Position numbers and translations under genes: made by a program. A stretch of DNA of 64,000 nt from Strongylocentrotus purpuratus (lineage: Eukaryota; Echinodermata; Echinoidea; Camarodonta; Strongylocentrotidae): contig NW_022145599.1 in assembly GCF_000002235.5 (NCBI RefSeq), positions 5,619,281 through 5,683,280 of the forward strand. The letters are read 5' to 3'. Positions 32,875-47,078 of the stretch are shown piece after piece (the stretch's first letter is position 1; each line of letters starts with the position of its first letter). The notes beneath the pieces are model-generated. The model had not been told where the DNA came from. It was given only the letters and a program-made list of their open reading frames with translations, and made no database searches.

Positions 32875-34150
32875 TTTCCATTATCCTTAACCTGTATTGA
32901 AAAAGCAGAACAAATATACTTTTGGGAGCGTCAGGAGCGTAAATAATTGATTGTATCTCATGAATACACTTTTTTTCTGCTCGCCTGGCGGTATTGCTAT
33001 TTTTAGTCGCCCCTGCATTGCCTTTTCTTTTGTGCAAATTCAAAGGATTTGCTTCAAATGTAGAGATATTTGAATGTTCTCATCGAGATCTATACATGTA
33101 CGTCATTCATCAAACCTTTGCCGGTCAAAGTTGAAATCACAATTCACATATTACTACCTGCGGCGTCGAGAAGGCATTGGAAGATTAGTTATTTAAGTTT
33201 GAAGTATGTATGTAGAGGGGGATCAGTAGACAGACAAGCAGACAGACACTGAAAGAAAATGGTGAAGAATGAAGAGTGGTAAACTGTCACAAATACATTA
33301 GAGATTGTTAAAGTATAATATGTTTATCATTCGAAGTATTAAACAAAAGTAATGGAATGATCTGTGTTGCAATTCAACAAGTGAGTGTTGTGTCATTAGT
33401 TTTCACACAAAAAAGTGCCAGACAAAAAGAACGGTTTGCACGTGACGACCCTGTATTCCTCGAGTTACATGAGATAAAGCCATCTATGTGAATAGGGTCT
33501 ATCATAAAATGGATATCTTAAAGTGACTTGGTAACATTGTTGAAGGTTGATGAAAAAATTGCTTAATTTTTGTATATAATGTTACGTATTATATTCCTTC
33601 TACTGTACTAACCCTCTGACATGCAAAAAATCCTGAAATATTCTCAAACCACGAAGATATCTATGGTTTTCTTTGAAAAGGTCGATGTATGACACCCTCT
33701 AACAGTGATTAACAGTAAATTCTCCCAACCATTTTTGAATTTTACCAACCGTTTTTCAATGAAAAAAAGACATAAAACAGGCTATATAAAAATCTGTCAA
33801 CACTTAATGTCTGGAATGGAATGAAGAGCCATTTTATTGATTTGTGACGATATTCATTCGCCTAAAATGTAATTAAATTGTAGTAATATAGTTGGGAGAA
33901 TTAAGGAATCGATCAGATCAGTTTTTCCCGATTTGTACCATGAATAATGGTCCGTTTTCACTCAAAATTTCAGATTATCTTTTATTGTACACCTAGCATT
34001 GAAGTCACTACCTTAACACCACTATCTCTCATCTTAACAATGTTACCAATTCCTTAAAGTTTTTTCTGACCCAGTGGCGTGTAGTCAGGACGTTTAATTT
34101 TTAGGCCAAAGAGGGTGAGTACCAGCTAAAATGAAATGTGTTTCCGTGAT

Positions 34151-34199
34151 CTCTTTCTTTCTCTCTCTCTCTCTCTATCTCTCTTCACTTCCCCTCCCC

Positions 34200-34233
<34 letters not shown>

Positions 34234-34447
34234 TCCTCCCACTCTTTGCCTCACTTGACATTTCTCTTAGCTCCATTAAATCACTAGTTTTTATTCATTA
34301 CACTAGATTGTCTTCTTACTCCAACATCTCATTAATCCATCTCTTAAAAGTCGTTATCTCCCTTTGTTCATACTGCTTTTATTTTCTCTTACCCCACCCT
34401 CTCCATCCCCAATTCTCTCTCTATCTCTCTCTCTCTCTCTTTCTCTC

Positions 34448-34480
<33 letters not shown>
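34151..34480. repeat. (CT)n microsatellites in the array unit
   Basis: Long CT tracts at 34156-34224 and 34420-34482 recur in each unit (near 37010, 39250, 41490, 45250 and others) with different lengths. They generate Ser/Leu-rich spurious ORFs. Confidence 0.9.
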
Positions 34481-34485
<5 letters not shown>

Positions 34486-35468
34486 ATTTATGTCTATGTC
34501 TTTCCGTTTGTTCCCCGAGCTCCTAGCTTATATCTGTCTCCAACATTTTGTATAACTTTCTTTCCCTCTCTCTCTCTCTCTCTCTTTATTTCTTTCTTCT
34601 TTCACCTGTGTTCTAACTCTATTTGCCTCTCCCTCTCCTATCTCTCAATCTTTGTATATATTGGTCTGTCTCTTTCTTTCTCTCTTTATATTTCTCTCGC
34701 CTTGTGCGTGTTATAAAATATATCAGCTGCTACAAAGTAGCTGTGAATATTTCAGTTTGGAAATAAAAATTAATTGACTTTAATGAGCCTCATAGAATAT
34801 GAACGGTATCGCACTATTGGATTTTTAAAAGTCTTGTTTTAATAAGCAATTTGTTCATGATGTATTTTAGCTTCATATAATAGAACAACCTTATTCACCA
34901 TATATGCAATAAGCTAAATACACAGGATCCGTCATCATAAAGGCCTAAATTCTACATCATATTTTGCTTTAATTCAATCCAAATTACTATTGAGATTTTC
35001 AAGACCTAAAAAAACAAATTATCTAGATGCGTGATGAATTACTGCGAATGTAACTTAATGTTTCCATTACTTAACAACTCAAGTCGAACAAATCAAATAT
35101 GTTCACTTATAGACATTCTCTACAGATTACATTCAATACATCAGTGAAACATATACAAACCTCAGTATTTATAACAAGGGGCCGACGGACTAAAATGGTA
35201 CAATAATCAAGACGTGTAATTTTTTTATTGTAATAAAGCAAATATTTTTGAAATAGTGCAAAAATTTAATAAACATATAAATTTATGAAGGAAAAGAATA
35301 TTGTGAATCGCATATTTGAAATACAACTTAATTTAAATAGAACATAGTTACTTAATAATGAAGAGATGGGCAATAAACGACATCAAAGGCACTGCATAGT
35401 TAATTACATGGGCATTGTTCTAGAAATATGTCATCATTGTTAACATTAACATTATATTATCTCTTTTT

Positions 35469-35591
35469 AAGTCTATTCGGTTCGTTGGTCCCATTTTTTG
35501 GAATACATTATCCCCCTTAATACGTAATACTCAATTTGGAAATTCTTTTAAAAATAAGTACAAGCACTATTTACTGTCTCAGTATGTTTAA
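35469..35591 (+). pseudogene. LINE ORF2 tail within the array unit
   Basis: The frame KSIRFVGPIFWNTLSPLIRN-TQFGNSFKNKYK-HYLLSQYV-stop is an ORF2 C-terminus. Copies occur at about 37710, 39951 and 42775 in the following units. The tail was therefore part of the unit before it was duplicated. Confidence 0.78.
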
Positions 35592-38500
35592 GTTAAAATG
35601 TTTAAATGCAATTTAGTATGTAACCATCAGCTACCTGAAATTTATATAATGTTTTTCATTCTTTGTAATGGGTGTTGGGTTCTGGGATTCTGAATTTCAT
35701 GTAGAATAAATAGAATATTTCCATTATCCTTAACCTGTATTGAAAAAGCAGAACAAATATACTTTTGGGAGCGTTAGAGAATGGCATAGTAAAGAATTTA
35801 TTGTATCTCATGAAAACACTTTTGTTCTGCTCGCCTGGCGGTATTGCTATTTTTAGTCGCACCTGCATTGCCTTTTCTTTTGTGCAAATTCAAAGGATTT
35901 GCTTCGAATGTAGAGATATTCGAATGTTCTCATCGAGATCTATACATGTACGTCATTCATCAAACCTTTGCCGGTCAAAGTTGAAATCACAATTCACATA
36001 TTACTACCTGCGGCGTCGAGAAGGCATTGGAAGATTAGTTATTTAAGTTTGAAGTATGTATGTAGAGGGGGATCAGTAGACAGACAAGCAGACAGACACT
36101 GAAAGAAAATGGTGAAGAATGAAGAGTGGTAAACTGTCACAAATACATTAGAGATTGTTAAAGTATAATATGTTTATCATTCGAAGTATTAAACAAAAGT
36201 AATGGAATGATCTGTGTTGCAATTCAACAAGTGAGTGTTGTGTCATTAGTTTTCACACAAAAAAGTGCCAGACAAAAAGAACGGTTTGCACGTGACGACC
36301 CTGTATTCCTCGAGTTACATGAGATAAAGCCATCTATGTGAATAGGTTCTATCATAAAATGGATATCTTAAAGTGACTGGGTAACATTGTTGAAGGTTGA
36401 TGAAAAAATTGCTTAATTTTTGTATATAATGTTACGTATTATATTCCTTCTACTGTACTAACCCTCTGACATGCAAAAAATCCTGAAATATTCTCAAACC
36501 ACGAAGATATCTATGGTTTTCTTTGTAAAGGTCGATGTATGACACCCTCTAACAGTGATTAACAGTAAATTCTCCCAACCATTTTTGAATTTTACCAACC
36601 GTTTTTCAATGAAAAAAAGACATAAAACAGGCTATATAAAAATCTGTCAACACTTAATGTCTGGAATGGAATGTAGACCCATTTTATTGATTTGTGACGA
36701 TTTTCATTCGCCTAAAATGTAATTTAATTGTAATAATATAGTTGGGCGAATTAAGGAATCAATCAGATCAGTTTTTCCCTATTTGTACCATGAATAATGG
36801 TCCGTTTTCACTCAAAATTTCAGATTATCTTTTATTGTACACCTAGCATTGAAGTCATTGCCTTAGCACCACTATCTCTCATCTTAACAATGTTACCAAG
36901 TCCCTTAAAGTTTTTTCTGACCCAGTGGCGTGTAGTCAGGACGTTTAATTTTTAGGCCAAAGAGGGTGAGTACCAGCTAAAATGAAATGTGTTTCCGTGA
37001 TCTCTTTCTTTCTCTCTCTCTCTCTCTCTCTATCTCTCTTCACTTCCCCTCCCCCTCTCTCTCTCTCTCTCTCTTTTTCTCTCTTCCTCCCACTCTTTGC
37101 CTCACTTGACATTTCTCTTAGCTCCATTAAATCACTAGTTTTTATTCATTACACTAGATTGTCTTTTTACTCCAACATCTCATTAATCCATCTCTTATCA
37201 TATTTTGCTTTAATTCAATCCAAATTACTATTGAGATTTTCAAGACCTAAAAAAACAAATTATCTAGATGCGTGATGAATTACTGCGAATGTAACTTAAT
37301 GTTTCCATTACTTAACAACTAAAGTCGAACAAATCAAATATGTTCACTTATGGACATTCTCTACAGATTACATTCAATACATCAGTGAAACAAATACAAA
37401 CCTCAGTATTTATAACAAGGGGCCGACGGACTAAAATGGTACAATAATCAAGAGGTGTCATTTTTTTATTGTAATAAAGCAAATATTTTTGCAATAGTGC
37501 AAAAATTTAATAAACATATAAATTTATGAAGGAAAAGAATATTGTGAATCACATATTTGAAATACAACTTAATTTAAATAGAACATAGTTACTTAATAAT
37601 GAAGAGATGGGCAATAAACGACATCAAAGGCACTGCATAGTTAATTACATGGGCATTGTTCTAGAAATATGTCATCATTGTTAACATTAACATTATATTA
37701 TCTCTTTCTAAGTCTATTCGGTTCGTTGGTCCCATTTTTTGGAATACATTATCCCCCTTAATACGTAATACTCAATTTGGAAATTCTTTTAAAAATAAGT
37801 ACAAGCGCTATTTACTGTCTCAGTATGTTTAAGTTAAAATGTTTAAATGCAATTTAGTATGTAACCGTCAGCTACCTGAAATTTATATAATGTTTTTCAT
37901 TCTTTGTAATGGGTGTTGGGTTCTGGGATTCTGAATTTCATGTAGAATAAATAGAATATTTCCATTATCCTTAACCTGTATTGAAAAAGCAGAACAAATA
38001 TACTTTTGGGAGCGTTAGAGAATGGCATAGTAAAGAATTTATTGTATCTCATGAAAACACTTTTGTTCTGCTCGCCTGGCGGTATTGCTATTTTTAGTCG
38101 CACCTGCATTGCCTTTTCTTTTGTGCAAATTCAAAGGATTTGCTTCGAATGTAGAGATATTCGAATGTTCTCATCGAGATCTATACATGTACGTCGTTCA
38201 TCAAACGTTTGCCGGTCAAAGTTGAAATCACAATTCACATATTACTACCTGCGGCGTCGAGAAGGCATTGGAAGATTAGTTATTTAAGTTTGAAGTATGT
38301 ATGTAGAGGGGGATCAGTAGACAGACAAGCAGACAGACACTGAAAGAAAATGGTGAAGAATGAAGAGTGGTAAACTGTCACAAATACATTAGAGATTGTT
38401 AAAGTATAATATGTTTATCATTCGAAGTATTAAACAAAAGTAATGGAATGATCTGTGTTGCAATTCAACAAGTGAGTGTTGTGTCATTAGTTTTCACACA

Positions 38501-41500
38501 AAAAAGTGCCAGACAAAAAGAACGGTTTGCACGTGACGACCCTGTATTCCTTAAGTTACATGAGATAAAGCCATCTATGTGAATAGGGTCTATCATAAAA
38601 TGGATATCTTAAAGTGACTGGGTAACATTGTTGAAGGTTGATGAAAAAATTGCTTAATTTTTGTATATAATGTTACGTATTATATTCCTCCTACTGTACT
38701 AACCCTCTGACATGCAAAAAATCCTGAAATATTCTCAAACCACGAAGATATCTATGGTTTTCTTTGTAAAGGTCGATGTATGACACCCTCTAACAGTGAT
38801 TAACAGTAAATTCTCCCAACCATTTTTGAATTTTACCAACCGTTTTTCAAAGAAAAAAAGACATAAAACAGGCTATATAAAAATCTGTCAACACTTAATG
38901 TCTGGAATGGAATGTAGACCCATTTTATTGATTTGTGACGATTTTCATTCGCCTAAAATGTAATTTAATTGTAATAATATAGTTGGGCGAATTAAGGAAT
39001 CAATCAGATCAGTTTTTCCCTATTTGTACCATGAATAATGGTCCGTTTTCACTCAAAATTTCAGATTATCTTTTATTGTACACCTAGCATTGAAGTCATT
39101 GCCTTAGCACCACTATCTCTCATCTTAACAATGTTACCAAGTCCCTTAAAGTTTTTTCTGACCCAGTGGCGTGCAGTCAGGACGTTTAATTTTTAGGCCA
39201 AAGAGGGTGAGTACCAGCTAAAATGAAATGTGTTTCCGTGATCTCTTTCTTTCTCTCTCTCTCTCTCTCTCTATCTCTCTTCACTTCCCCTCCCCCTCTC
39301 TCTCTCTCTCTCTCTCTTTCTCTCTTCCTCCCACTCTTTGCCTCACTTGACATTTCTCTTAGCTCCATTAAATCACTAGTTTTTATTCATTACACTAGAT
39401 TGTCTTTTTACTCCAACATCTCATTAATCCATCTCTTATCATATTTTGCTTTAATTCAATCCAAATTACTATTGAGATTTTCAAGACCTAAAAAAACAAA
39501 TTATCTAGATGCGTGATGAATTACTGCGAATGTAACTTAATGTTTCCATTACTTAACAACTAAAGTCGAACAAATCAAATATGTTTACTTATGGACATTC
39601 TCTACAGATTACATTCAATACATCAGTGAAACATTTACAAACCTCAGTATTTATAACAAGGGGCCGACGGACTAAAATGGTACAATAATCAAGACGTGTC
39701 ATTTTTTTATTGTAATAAAGCAAATATTTTTGCAATAGTGCAAAAATTTAATAAACATATAAATTTATGAAGGAAAAGAATATTGTGAATCACATATTTG
39801 AAATACAACTTAATTTAAATAGAACATAGTTACTTAATAATGAAGAGATGGGCAATAAACGACATCAAAGGCACTGCATAGTTAATTACATGGGCATTGT
39901 TCTAGAAATATGTCATCATTGTTAACATTAACATTATATTATCTCTTTTTAAGTCTATTCGGTTCGTTGGTCCCATTTTTTGGAATACAGTATCCCCCTT
40001 AATACGTAATACTCAATTTGGAAATTCTTTTAAAAATAAGTACAAGCGCTATTTACTGTCTCAGTATGTTTAAGTTAAAATGTTTAAATGCAATTTAGTA
40101 TGTAACGGTCAGCTACCTGAAATTTATATAATGTTTTTCATTCTTTGTAATGGGTGTTGGGTTCTGGGATTCTGAATTTCATGTAGAATAAATAGAATAT
40201 TTCCATTATCCTTAACCTGTATTGAAAAAGCAGAACAAATATACTTTTGGGAGCGTTAGAGAATGGCATAGTAAAGAATTTATTGTATCTCATGAAAACA
40301 CTTTTGTTCTGCTCGCCTGGCGGTATTGCTATTTTTAGTCGCACCTGCATTGCCTTTTCTTTTGTGCAAATTCAAAGGATTTGCTTCGAATGTAGAGATA
40401 TTCGAATGTTCTCATCGAGATCTATACATGTACGTCGTTCATCAAACGTTTGCCGGTCAAAGTTGAAATCACAATTCACATATTACTACCTGCGGCGTCG
40501 AGAAGGCATTGGAAGATTAGTTATTTAAGTTTGAAGTATGTATGTAGAGGGGGATCAGTAGACAGACAAGCAGACAGACACTGAAAGAAAATGGTGAAGA
40601 ATGAAGAGTGGTAAACTGTCACAAATACATTAGAGATTGTTAAAGTATAATATGTTTATCATTCGAAGTATTAAACAAAAGTAATGGATTGATCTGTGTT
40701 GCAATTCAACAAGTGAGTGTTGTGTCATTAGTTTTCACACAAAAAAGTGCCAGACAAAAAGAACGGTTTGCACGTGACGACCCTGTATTCCTCGAGTTAC
40801 ATGAGATAAAGCCATCTATGTGAATAGGGTCTATCATAAAATGGATATCTTAAAGTGACTGGGTAACATTGTTGAAGGTTGATGAAAAAATTGCTTAATT
40901 TTTGTATATAATGTTACGTATTATATTCCTTCTACTGTACTAACCCTCTGACATGCAAAAAATCCTGAAATATTCTCAAACCACGAAGATATCTATGGTT
41001 TTCTTTGTAAAAGTCGATGTATGACACCCTCTAACAGTGATTAACAGTAAATTCTCCCAACCATTTTTGAATTTTACCAACCGTTTTTCAAAGAAAAAAA
41101 GACATAAAACAGGCTATATAAAAATCTGTCAACACTTAATGTCTGGAATGGAATGTAGACCCATTTTATTGATTTGTGACGATTTTCATTCGCCTAAAAT
41201 GTAATTTAATTGTAATAATATAGTTGGGCGAATTATGGAATCAATCAGATCAGTTTTTCCCTATTTGTACCATGAATAATGGTCCGTTTTCACTCAAAAT
41301 TTCAGATTATCTTTTATTGTACACCTAGCATTGAAGTCATTGCCTTAGCACCACTATCTCTCATCTTAACAATGTTACCAAGTCCCTTAAAGTTTTTCTG
41401 ACCCAGTGGCGTGCAGTCAGGACGTTTAATTTTTAGGCCAAAGAGGGTGAGTACCAGATAAAATAAAATGTGTTTCCGTGATCTCTTTCTTTCTCTCTCT

Positions 41501-41747
41501 CTCTCTCTCTCTATCTCTCTTCACTTCCCCTCCCCCCCTCTCTCTCTCTCTCTTTTTCTCTCTTCCTCCCACTCTTTGCCTCACTTGACATTTCTCTTAG
41601 CTCCATTAAATCACTAGTTTTTATTCATTACACTAGATTGTCTTTTTACTCCAACATCTCATTAATCCATCTCTTAAAAGTCGTTATCTCCCTTTGTTCA
41701 TACTGCTTTTATTTTCTCTTACCCCACCCTCTCCATCCCCAATTCTC

Positions 41748-41789
<42 letters not shown>

Positions 41790-43308
41790 ATTTATGTCTA
41801 TGTCTTTCCGTTTGTTCCCCGAGCTCCTAGCTTATACCTGTCTCCAACATTTTGTATAACTTTCTTCCTCTCTCTCTCTCTCTCTCTTAATTTCTTTTTC
41901 TTCTTTCACCTGTGTTCTAACTCTATTTGCCTCTCCCTCTCCTATATCTCAATCTTTGTATATATTGGTCCGTCTCTTTCTTTTTCTCTTCATATTTCTC
42001 TCGCCTTGTGCGTGTTATAAAATATATTAGCTGCTACAAAGTAGCTGTGAATATTTCTGTTTGGAAATAAAAATTAACTGACTTTAATGAGCCTCATAGA
42101 ATATGAACGGTATCGCGCTATTGGATTTTTAAAAGTCTTGTTTTATTAAGCAATTTGTTCATCATGTATTTTAGCTTCATATAATAGAACAACCTTATTC
42201 ACCATAATATATGCAATAAGCTAAATACACAGGATCCGTCTTCATAAAGGCCTAAATTCTACATCATATTTTGCTTTAATTCAATCCAAATTACTATTGA
42301 GATTTTCAAGACCTAAAAAAACAAATTATCTAGATGCGTGATGAATTACTGCGAATGTAACTGAATATTTCCATTACTTAACAACTAAAGTCGAACAAAT
42401 CAAATATGTTCACTTATGGACATTCTCTACAGATTACATTCAATACATCAGTGAAACATATACAAACCTCAGTATTTATAACAAGGGGCCGACGGACTAA
42501 AATGGTACAATAATCAAGACGTGTCATTTTTTATTGTAATAAAGCAAATATTTTTGCAATAGTGCAAAAATTTAATAAACATATAAATTTATGAAGGAAA
42601 AGAATATTGTGAATCACATATTTGAAATACAACTTAATTTAAATAGAACATAGTTACTTAATAATGAAGAGATGGGCAATAAACGACATCAAAGGCACTG
42701 CATAGTTAATTACATGGGCATTGTTCTAGAAATATGTCATCATTGTTAACATTAACATTATATTATCTCTTTTTAAGTCTATTCGGTTCGTTGGTCCCAT
42801 TTTTTGGAATACATTATCCCCCTTAATACGTAATACTCAATTTGGAAATTCTTTTAAAAATAAGTACAAGCGCTATTTACTGTCTCAGTATGTTTAAGTT
42901 AAAATGTTTAAATGCAATTTAGTATGTAACCGTCAGCTACCTGAAATTTATATAATGTTTTTCATTCTTTGTAATGGGTGTTGGGTTCTGGGATTCTGAA
43001 TTTCATGTAGAATAAATAGAATATTTCCATTATCCTTAACCTGTATTGAAAAAGCAGAACAAATATACTTTTGGGAGCGTTAGAGAATGGCATAGTAAAG
43101 AATTTATTGTATCTCATGAAAACACTTTTGTTCTGCTCGCCTGGCGGTATTGCTATTTTTAGTCTCACCTGCATTGCCTTTTCTTTTGTGCAAATTCAAA
43201 GGATTTGCTTCGAATGTAGAGATATTTGAATGTTCTCATCGAGATCTATACATGTACGTCATTCATCAAACGTTTGCCGGTCAAAGTTGAAATCACAATT
43301 CACATATT

Positions 43309-44239
43309 GGAATAATCTCCAAGTTAAAGTTTCTTCTACCCCATGCAACCTTATTCCTACTATATAATTCGCTAGTTCTCCCGTATATAACTTATTGTAA
43401 TAGTGTATGGGCAAATTGTGGTTCGACAAAAATCAATTCTATTTTCAAACTGCAAAAGAAAGCCATACGTATTTGTACAGGTTCGCATTTCTTAGCTCAC
43501 ACTGATCCTTTATTCTATAAACTTAAAACACTAAAAATTTTCGATCTGAACACTACTCAAGTAGCAGTTATTATGTTTAAGTACATTAATAATCTGCTTC
43601 CACCATCCTTTGATAACATGTTTAGGTTTAATAATTCCGTTCATTCATACTCTACTCGCATATCTGGAAACTTCCATCTTACAAACCCCAAATTATCAAT
43701 AACACACAAATCTGTTAGACATTCTGGCCCGGACATTTGGAATGATTTACCCGACAACATAAAGTCTTGTTCAACCATCTACTCCTTAAAAGCTACACTT
43801 AAACGACAAATAATACAATCATACGCTCCCCCTCTCTAAATTAGTATAACAAAACCGTGACTTATTTATTCTTTATCATGCAACTGCTCACTGCACCTGC
43901 ACTTGCACCGCACCCTCTTGGTCACTCAGTTTTTCGAAGAGAGTTATGTCGCCAATTCTTTTTACGAGGCCGCCATCCATCTCCAGCCTAACCGCTCACG
44001 ATGGCGGTCTCCTGCGTTCCAAATTACCTCTCTAATTTATTGAAAATATTTCATATTTCTTATGTTATTGTATGCTTCGTACATGTTTATCGAATGATAT
44101 AATTGAACATGATTTTTCATTTAATTACTTTTGTAAACATTGTATTCATTGTATTTGTTATTGTTCGAAATGTTGTACTTTGAATTTGAATTTGTATATT
44201 TTTGAACGCAGAAATAAAATCAATCAAACAAACAAACAA
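43309..44239 (+). mobile_element. 5'-truncated LINE inserted in array copy E
   Basis: Interrupts the unit between identical acatatt (43302-43308 and 44240-44246), a 7-bp target duplication. It encodes an ORF2 tail: LQKKAIRICTG, AHTDPLFYKLKTL, the frame 43573-43839 MFKYINNLLPP, VRHSGPDIWNDLPDNIKS and LKATLKRQII-stop. It ends in an (AAAC)n tail (caatcaaacaaacaaacaaa). The other four copies have the empty site. Confidence 0.95.
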
Positions 44240-45248
44240 ACATATTACTACATGCGGCGTCGAGAAAGCATATGGAAGATTAGTTATTTAATTTTGAAGT
44301 ATGTATGTAGAGGGGGATCAGCAGACAGACAAGCAGACAGACACAGAAAGAAAATGGTGAAGAATGAAGAGTGGTAAACTGTCACAAATACATTAGAGAT
44401 TGTTAAAGTATAAGATGTTTATCATTCGAAGTATTAAACAAAAGTAATGGAATGATCTGTGTTGCAATTCAACAAGTGAGCGTTGTGTCATTAGTTTTCA
44501 CACAAAAAAGTGCCAGACAAAAAGAACGGTTTGCACGTGACGACCCTGTATTCCTCGAGTTACATGAGATAAAGCCATCTATGTGAATAGGGTCTATCAT
44601 AAAATGGATATTTTAAAGTGACTTGGTAACATTGTTGAAGGTTGATGAAAACATTGCTTAATTTTTGTATATAATGTTACGTACTTCTTCTACTGTACTA
44701 ACCCTCTGACAGGCAAAAAATCCTGAAATATTCTCAAACCACGAAGATATCTATGGTTTTCTTTGAAAAGGTCGATGTATGACACCCTTTAACAGTGATT
44801 AATAGTAAATTCTCCCAACCATTTTTGAATTTTACCAACCGTTTTTCAATGAAAAAAAAAGACATAAAACAGGCTATATAAAAATCTGTCAACACTTAAT
44901 GTCTGGAATGGGATGTAGAGCCATTTTATTGATTTGTGACGATTTTCATTCGCCTAAAATGTAATTAAATTGTAATAATATAGTTGGGAGAATTATGGAA
45001 TCAATCAGATCAGTTTTTCCCTATTTGTACCATGAATAATGGTCCGTTTTCACTCAAAATTTCAGATTATCTTTTATTGTACACCTAGCATTGAAGTCAT
45101 TACCTTAGCACCACTATCTCTCATCTTAACAATGTTACCAAGTCCCTTAAAGTTTTTTCTGACCCAGTGGCGTGCAGTCAGGACGTTTAATTTTTAGGCC
45201 AAAGAGGGTGAGTACCAGCTAAAATGAAAAGTGTTTCCGTGATCTCTT

Positions 45249-45287
<39 letters not shown>

Positions 45288-45299
45288 TCACTTCCCCTC

Positions 45300-45358
<59 letters not shown>

Positions 45359-45591
45359 CCACTCTTCGCCTCCCTTGACATTTCTCTTAGCTCCATTAAA
45401 TCACTAGTTTTTATTCATTACACTAGATTGTCTTCTTACTCCAACATCTTATTAATCAATCTCTTAAAAGTCGTTATCTCCCTTCGTTCATACTGCTTTT
45501 ATTTTCTCTTACCCCACCCTCTCCATCCCCAATTCTCTCTCTATCTCTCTCTCTCTCTCTCTCTCTGTCTCTATCTCTCTCTCTCTCTCTT

Positions 45592-45624
<33 letters not shown>

Positions 45625-46642
45625 TCTATTTATGTCTATGTCTTTCCGTTTGTTCCCCGAGCTCCTAGCTTATATCTGTCTCCAAAATTTTGTATAACTT
45701 TCTTCCTCTCTCTCTCTCTCTCTTTATTTCTTTCTTCTTTCACCTGTGTTCTAACTCTATTTGCCTCTCCCTCTCCTATCTCTCAATCTTTGTATACATT
45801 GGTCCGTCTCTTTCTTTTTCTCTTCATATTTCTCTCGCCTTGTGCGTGTTATAAAATATATCAGCTGCTACAAAGTAGCTGTGAATATTTCAGTTTGGAA
45901 ATAAAAATTAACTGACTTTAATGAGCCTCATAGAATATGAACGGTATAGCGCTATTGGATTTTTAAAAGTCTTGTTTTAATAAGCAATTTGTTCATGATG
46001 TATTTTAGCTTCATATAATAGAACAACCTTATTCACCATCTATGCAATAAGCTAAATACACAGGATCCGTCATCATAAAGGCCTAAATTCTACATCATAT
46101 TTTGCTTTAATTCAATCCAAATTACTATTGAGATTTTCAAGACCTAAAAAAACAAATTATCTAGATGCGTGATGAATTACTGCGAATGTAACTGAATATT
46201 TCCATTACTAAAGAACTAAAGTCGAACAAATCAAATATTTTCACTTATAGACATTGTCTACAGATTACATTCAATACATCAGTGAAACATATACAAACCT
46301 CAGCATTTAAAACAAGGGGCCGATGGACTAAAACGATACAATAATCAAGATGTGTCATTTTGTTAATGTAAATCGCTAAATAAAAGATGATATAAATGAT
46401 AGACCATAATTAGGAAAATATTTTTGCAATAGTGCAAATTTCATAGCAAATTCAATATACAAAGTAATTTATGAACACACACAAATATCGTGAATCACAT
46501 ATTGAAATACAACTTAGATTGAATGGAACATACTTAACAATTAAGAGATGGGCAATAAACGCCATTAAAGGCCCTGCATAGATAATAAAATGGGCATTGT
46601 TCTAGAAATATGTCATCATTGTTAACATTAACATTATATTAC

Positions 46643-47048
46643 ATAAAACTGGAGTCATCGTGTTTGATTTGCTGTATGCTTATTTATTATATTACTGTGG
46701 TAGTTCTTATCTGCAGCAAGTTTTATGAAAAATTGTTAATGTATGTGACAACTATACAGACAGTAGGGCAATTTTGTAAACGTTTTGCATGCATAATATA
46801 AGGGAAGTCGGAGAAGAGACGATGTCTGGATTCGAACCCGGTCAGCCTAGAGTACTCTTTCCAAAACCACGGCACCTCCATAAAACTGTAAAAAAAACTA
46901 TACAGCTATACTGAATAAACATTTTAAGTTTACTGATCAAAGTCCTAACTGAAGCAAGATACATGTATATACAGCAATAACAATAATTTATAATGTTTGT
47001 TTGTTTTTAATTCTCCATACTACCGTCTATTTTCCGAAAAGGAAACAT
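46643..47048. other. Sequence downstream of gene B
   Basis: Between the array and the 3' end of gene B. It contains the tRNA-like segment at 46802-46880 and otherwise nothing recognised. Confidence 0.5.
46802..46880 (-). mobile_element. tRNA-like SINE head (B box present)
   Basis: On the minus strand it reads ggaggtgccgtggttttgga, aagagtactctaggctgacc, gggttcgaatccagacatcg. GGGTTCGAATCC is a consensus pol III B box, and the preceding GTGCCGTGG could be an A box. A tRNA cloverleaf is not convincing, so a tRNA-derived SINE fragment or tRNA pseudogene is preferred. Confidence 0.45.
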
Positions 47049-47054
47049 TTTATT
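47049..47054 (-). terminator. Poly(A) signal candidate of gene B
   Basis: Minus-strand AATAAA lies about 25 nt past the putative stop codon of gene B. The very short implied 3' UTR makes it tentative. Confidence 0.4.
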
Positions 47055-47078
47055 TTAAACGTTGTGGTCTTGTTTAGA

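Larger units (their letters stand above)
32230..46642. repeat. Tandem segmental array: five copies of a 2.2-2.8-kb unit
   Basis: The anchor gggtgttgg(g/a)ttctggga occurs at 32230, 35670, 37911, 40152 and 42976. Spacing is 3440 (2843 without a 597-bp insertion), 2241, 2241 and 2824 bp. The last copy runs to about 46642 and includes a 931-bp LINE insertion. Copies differ by scattered substitutions only. Units contain (CT)n tracts and a LINE ORF2 tail. No host gene is seen; short ORFs repeated in every copy are products of the duplication. Confidence 0.95.

Noticed and set aside
34131..34555. Ser/Leu-rich ORFs in the array
   Set aside because: Translation of (CT)n microsatellites.
35656..43174. 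Identical 70- and 93-codon ORFs in each array unit
   Set aside because: Conservation is explained by recent duplication. The two ORFs overlap antisense and show no family signature.
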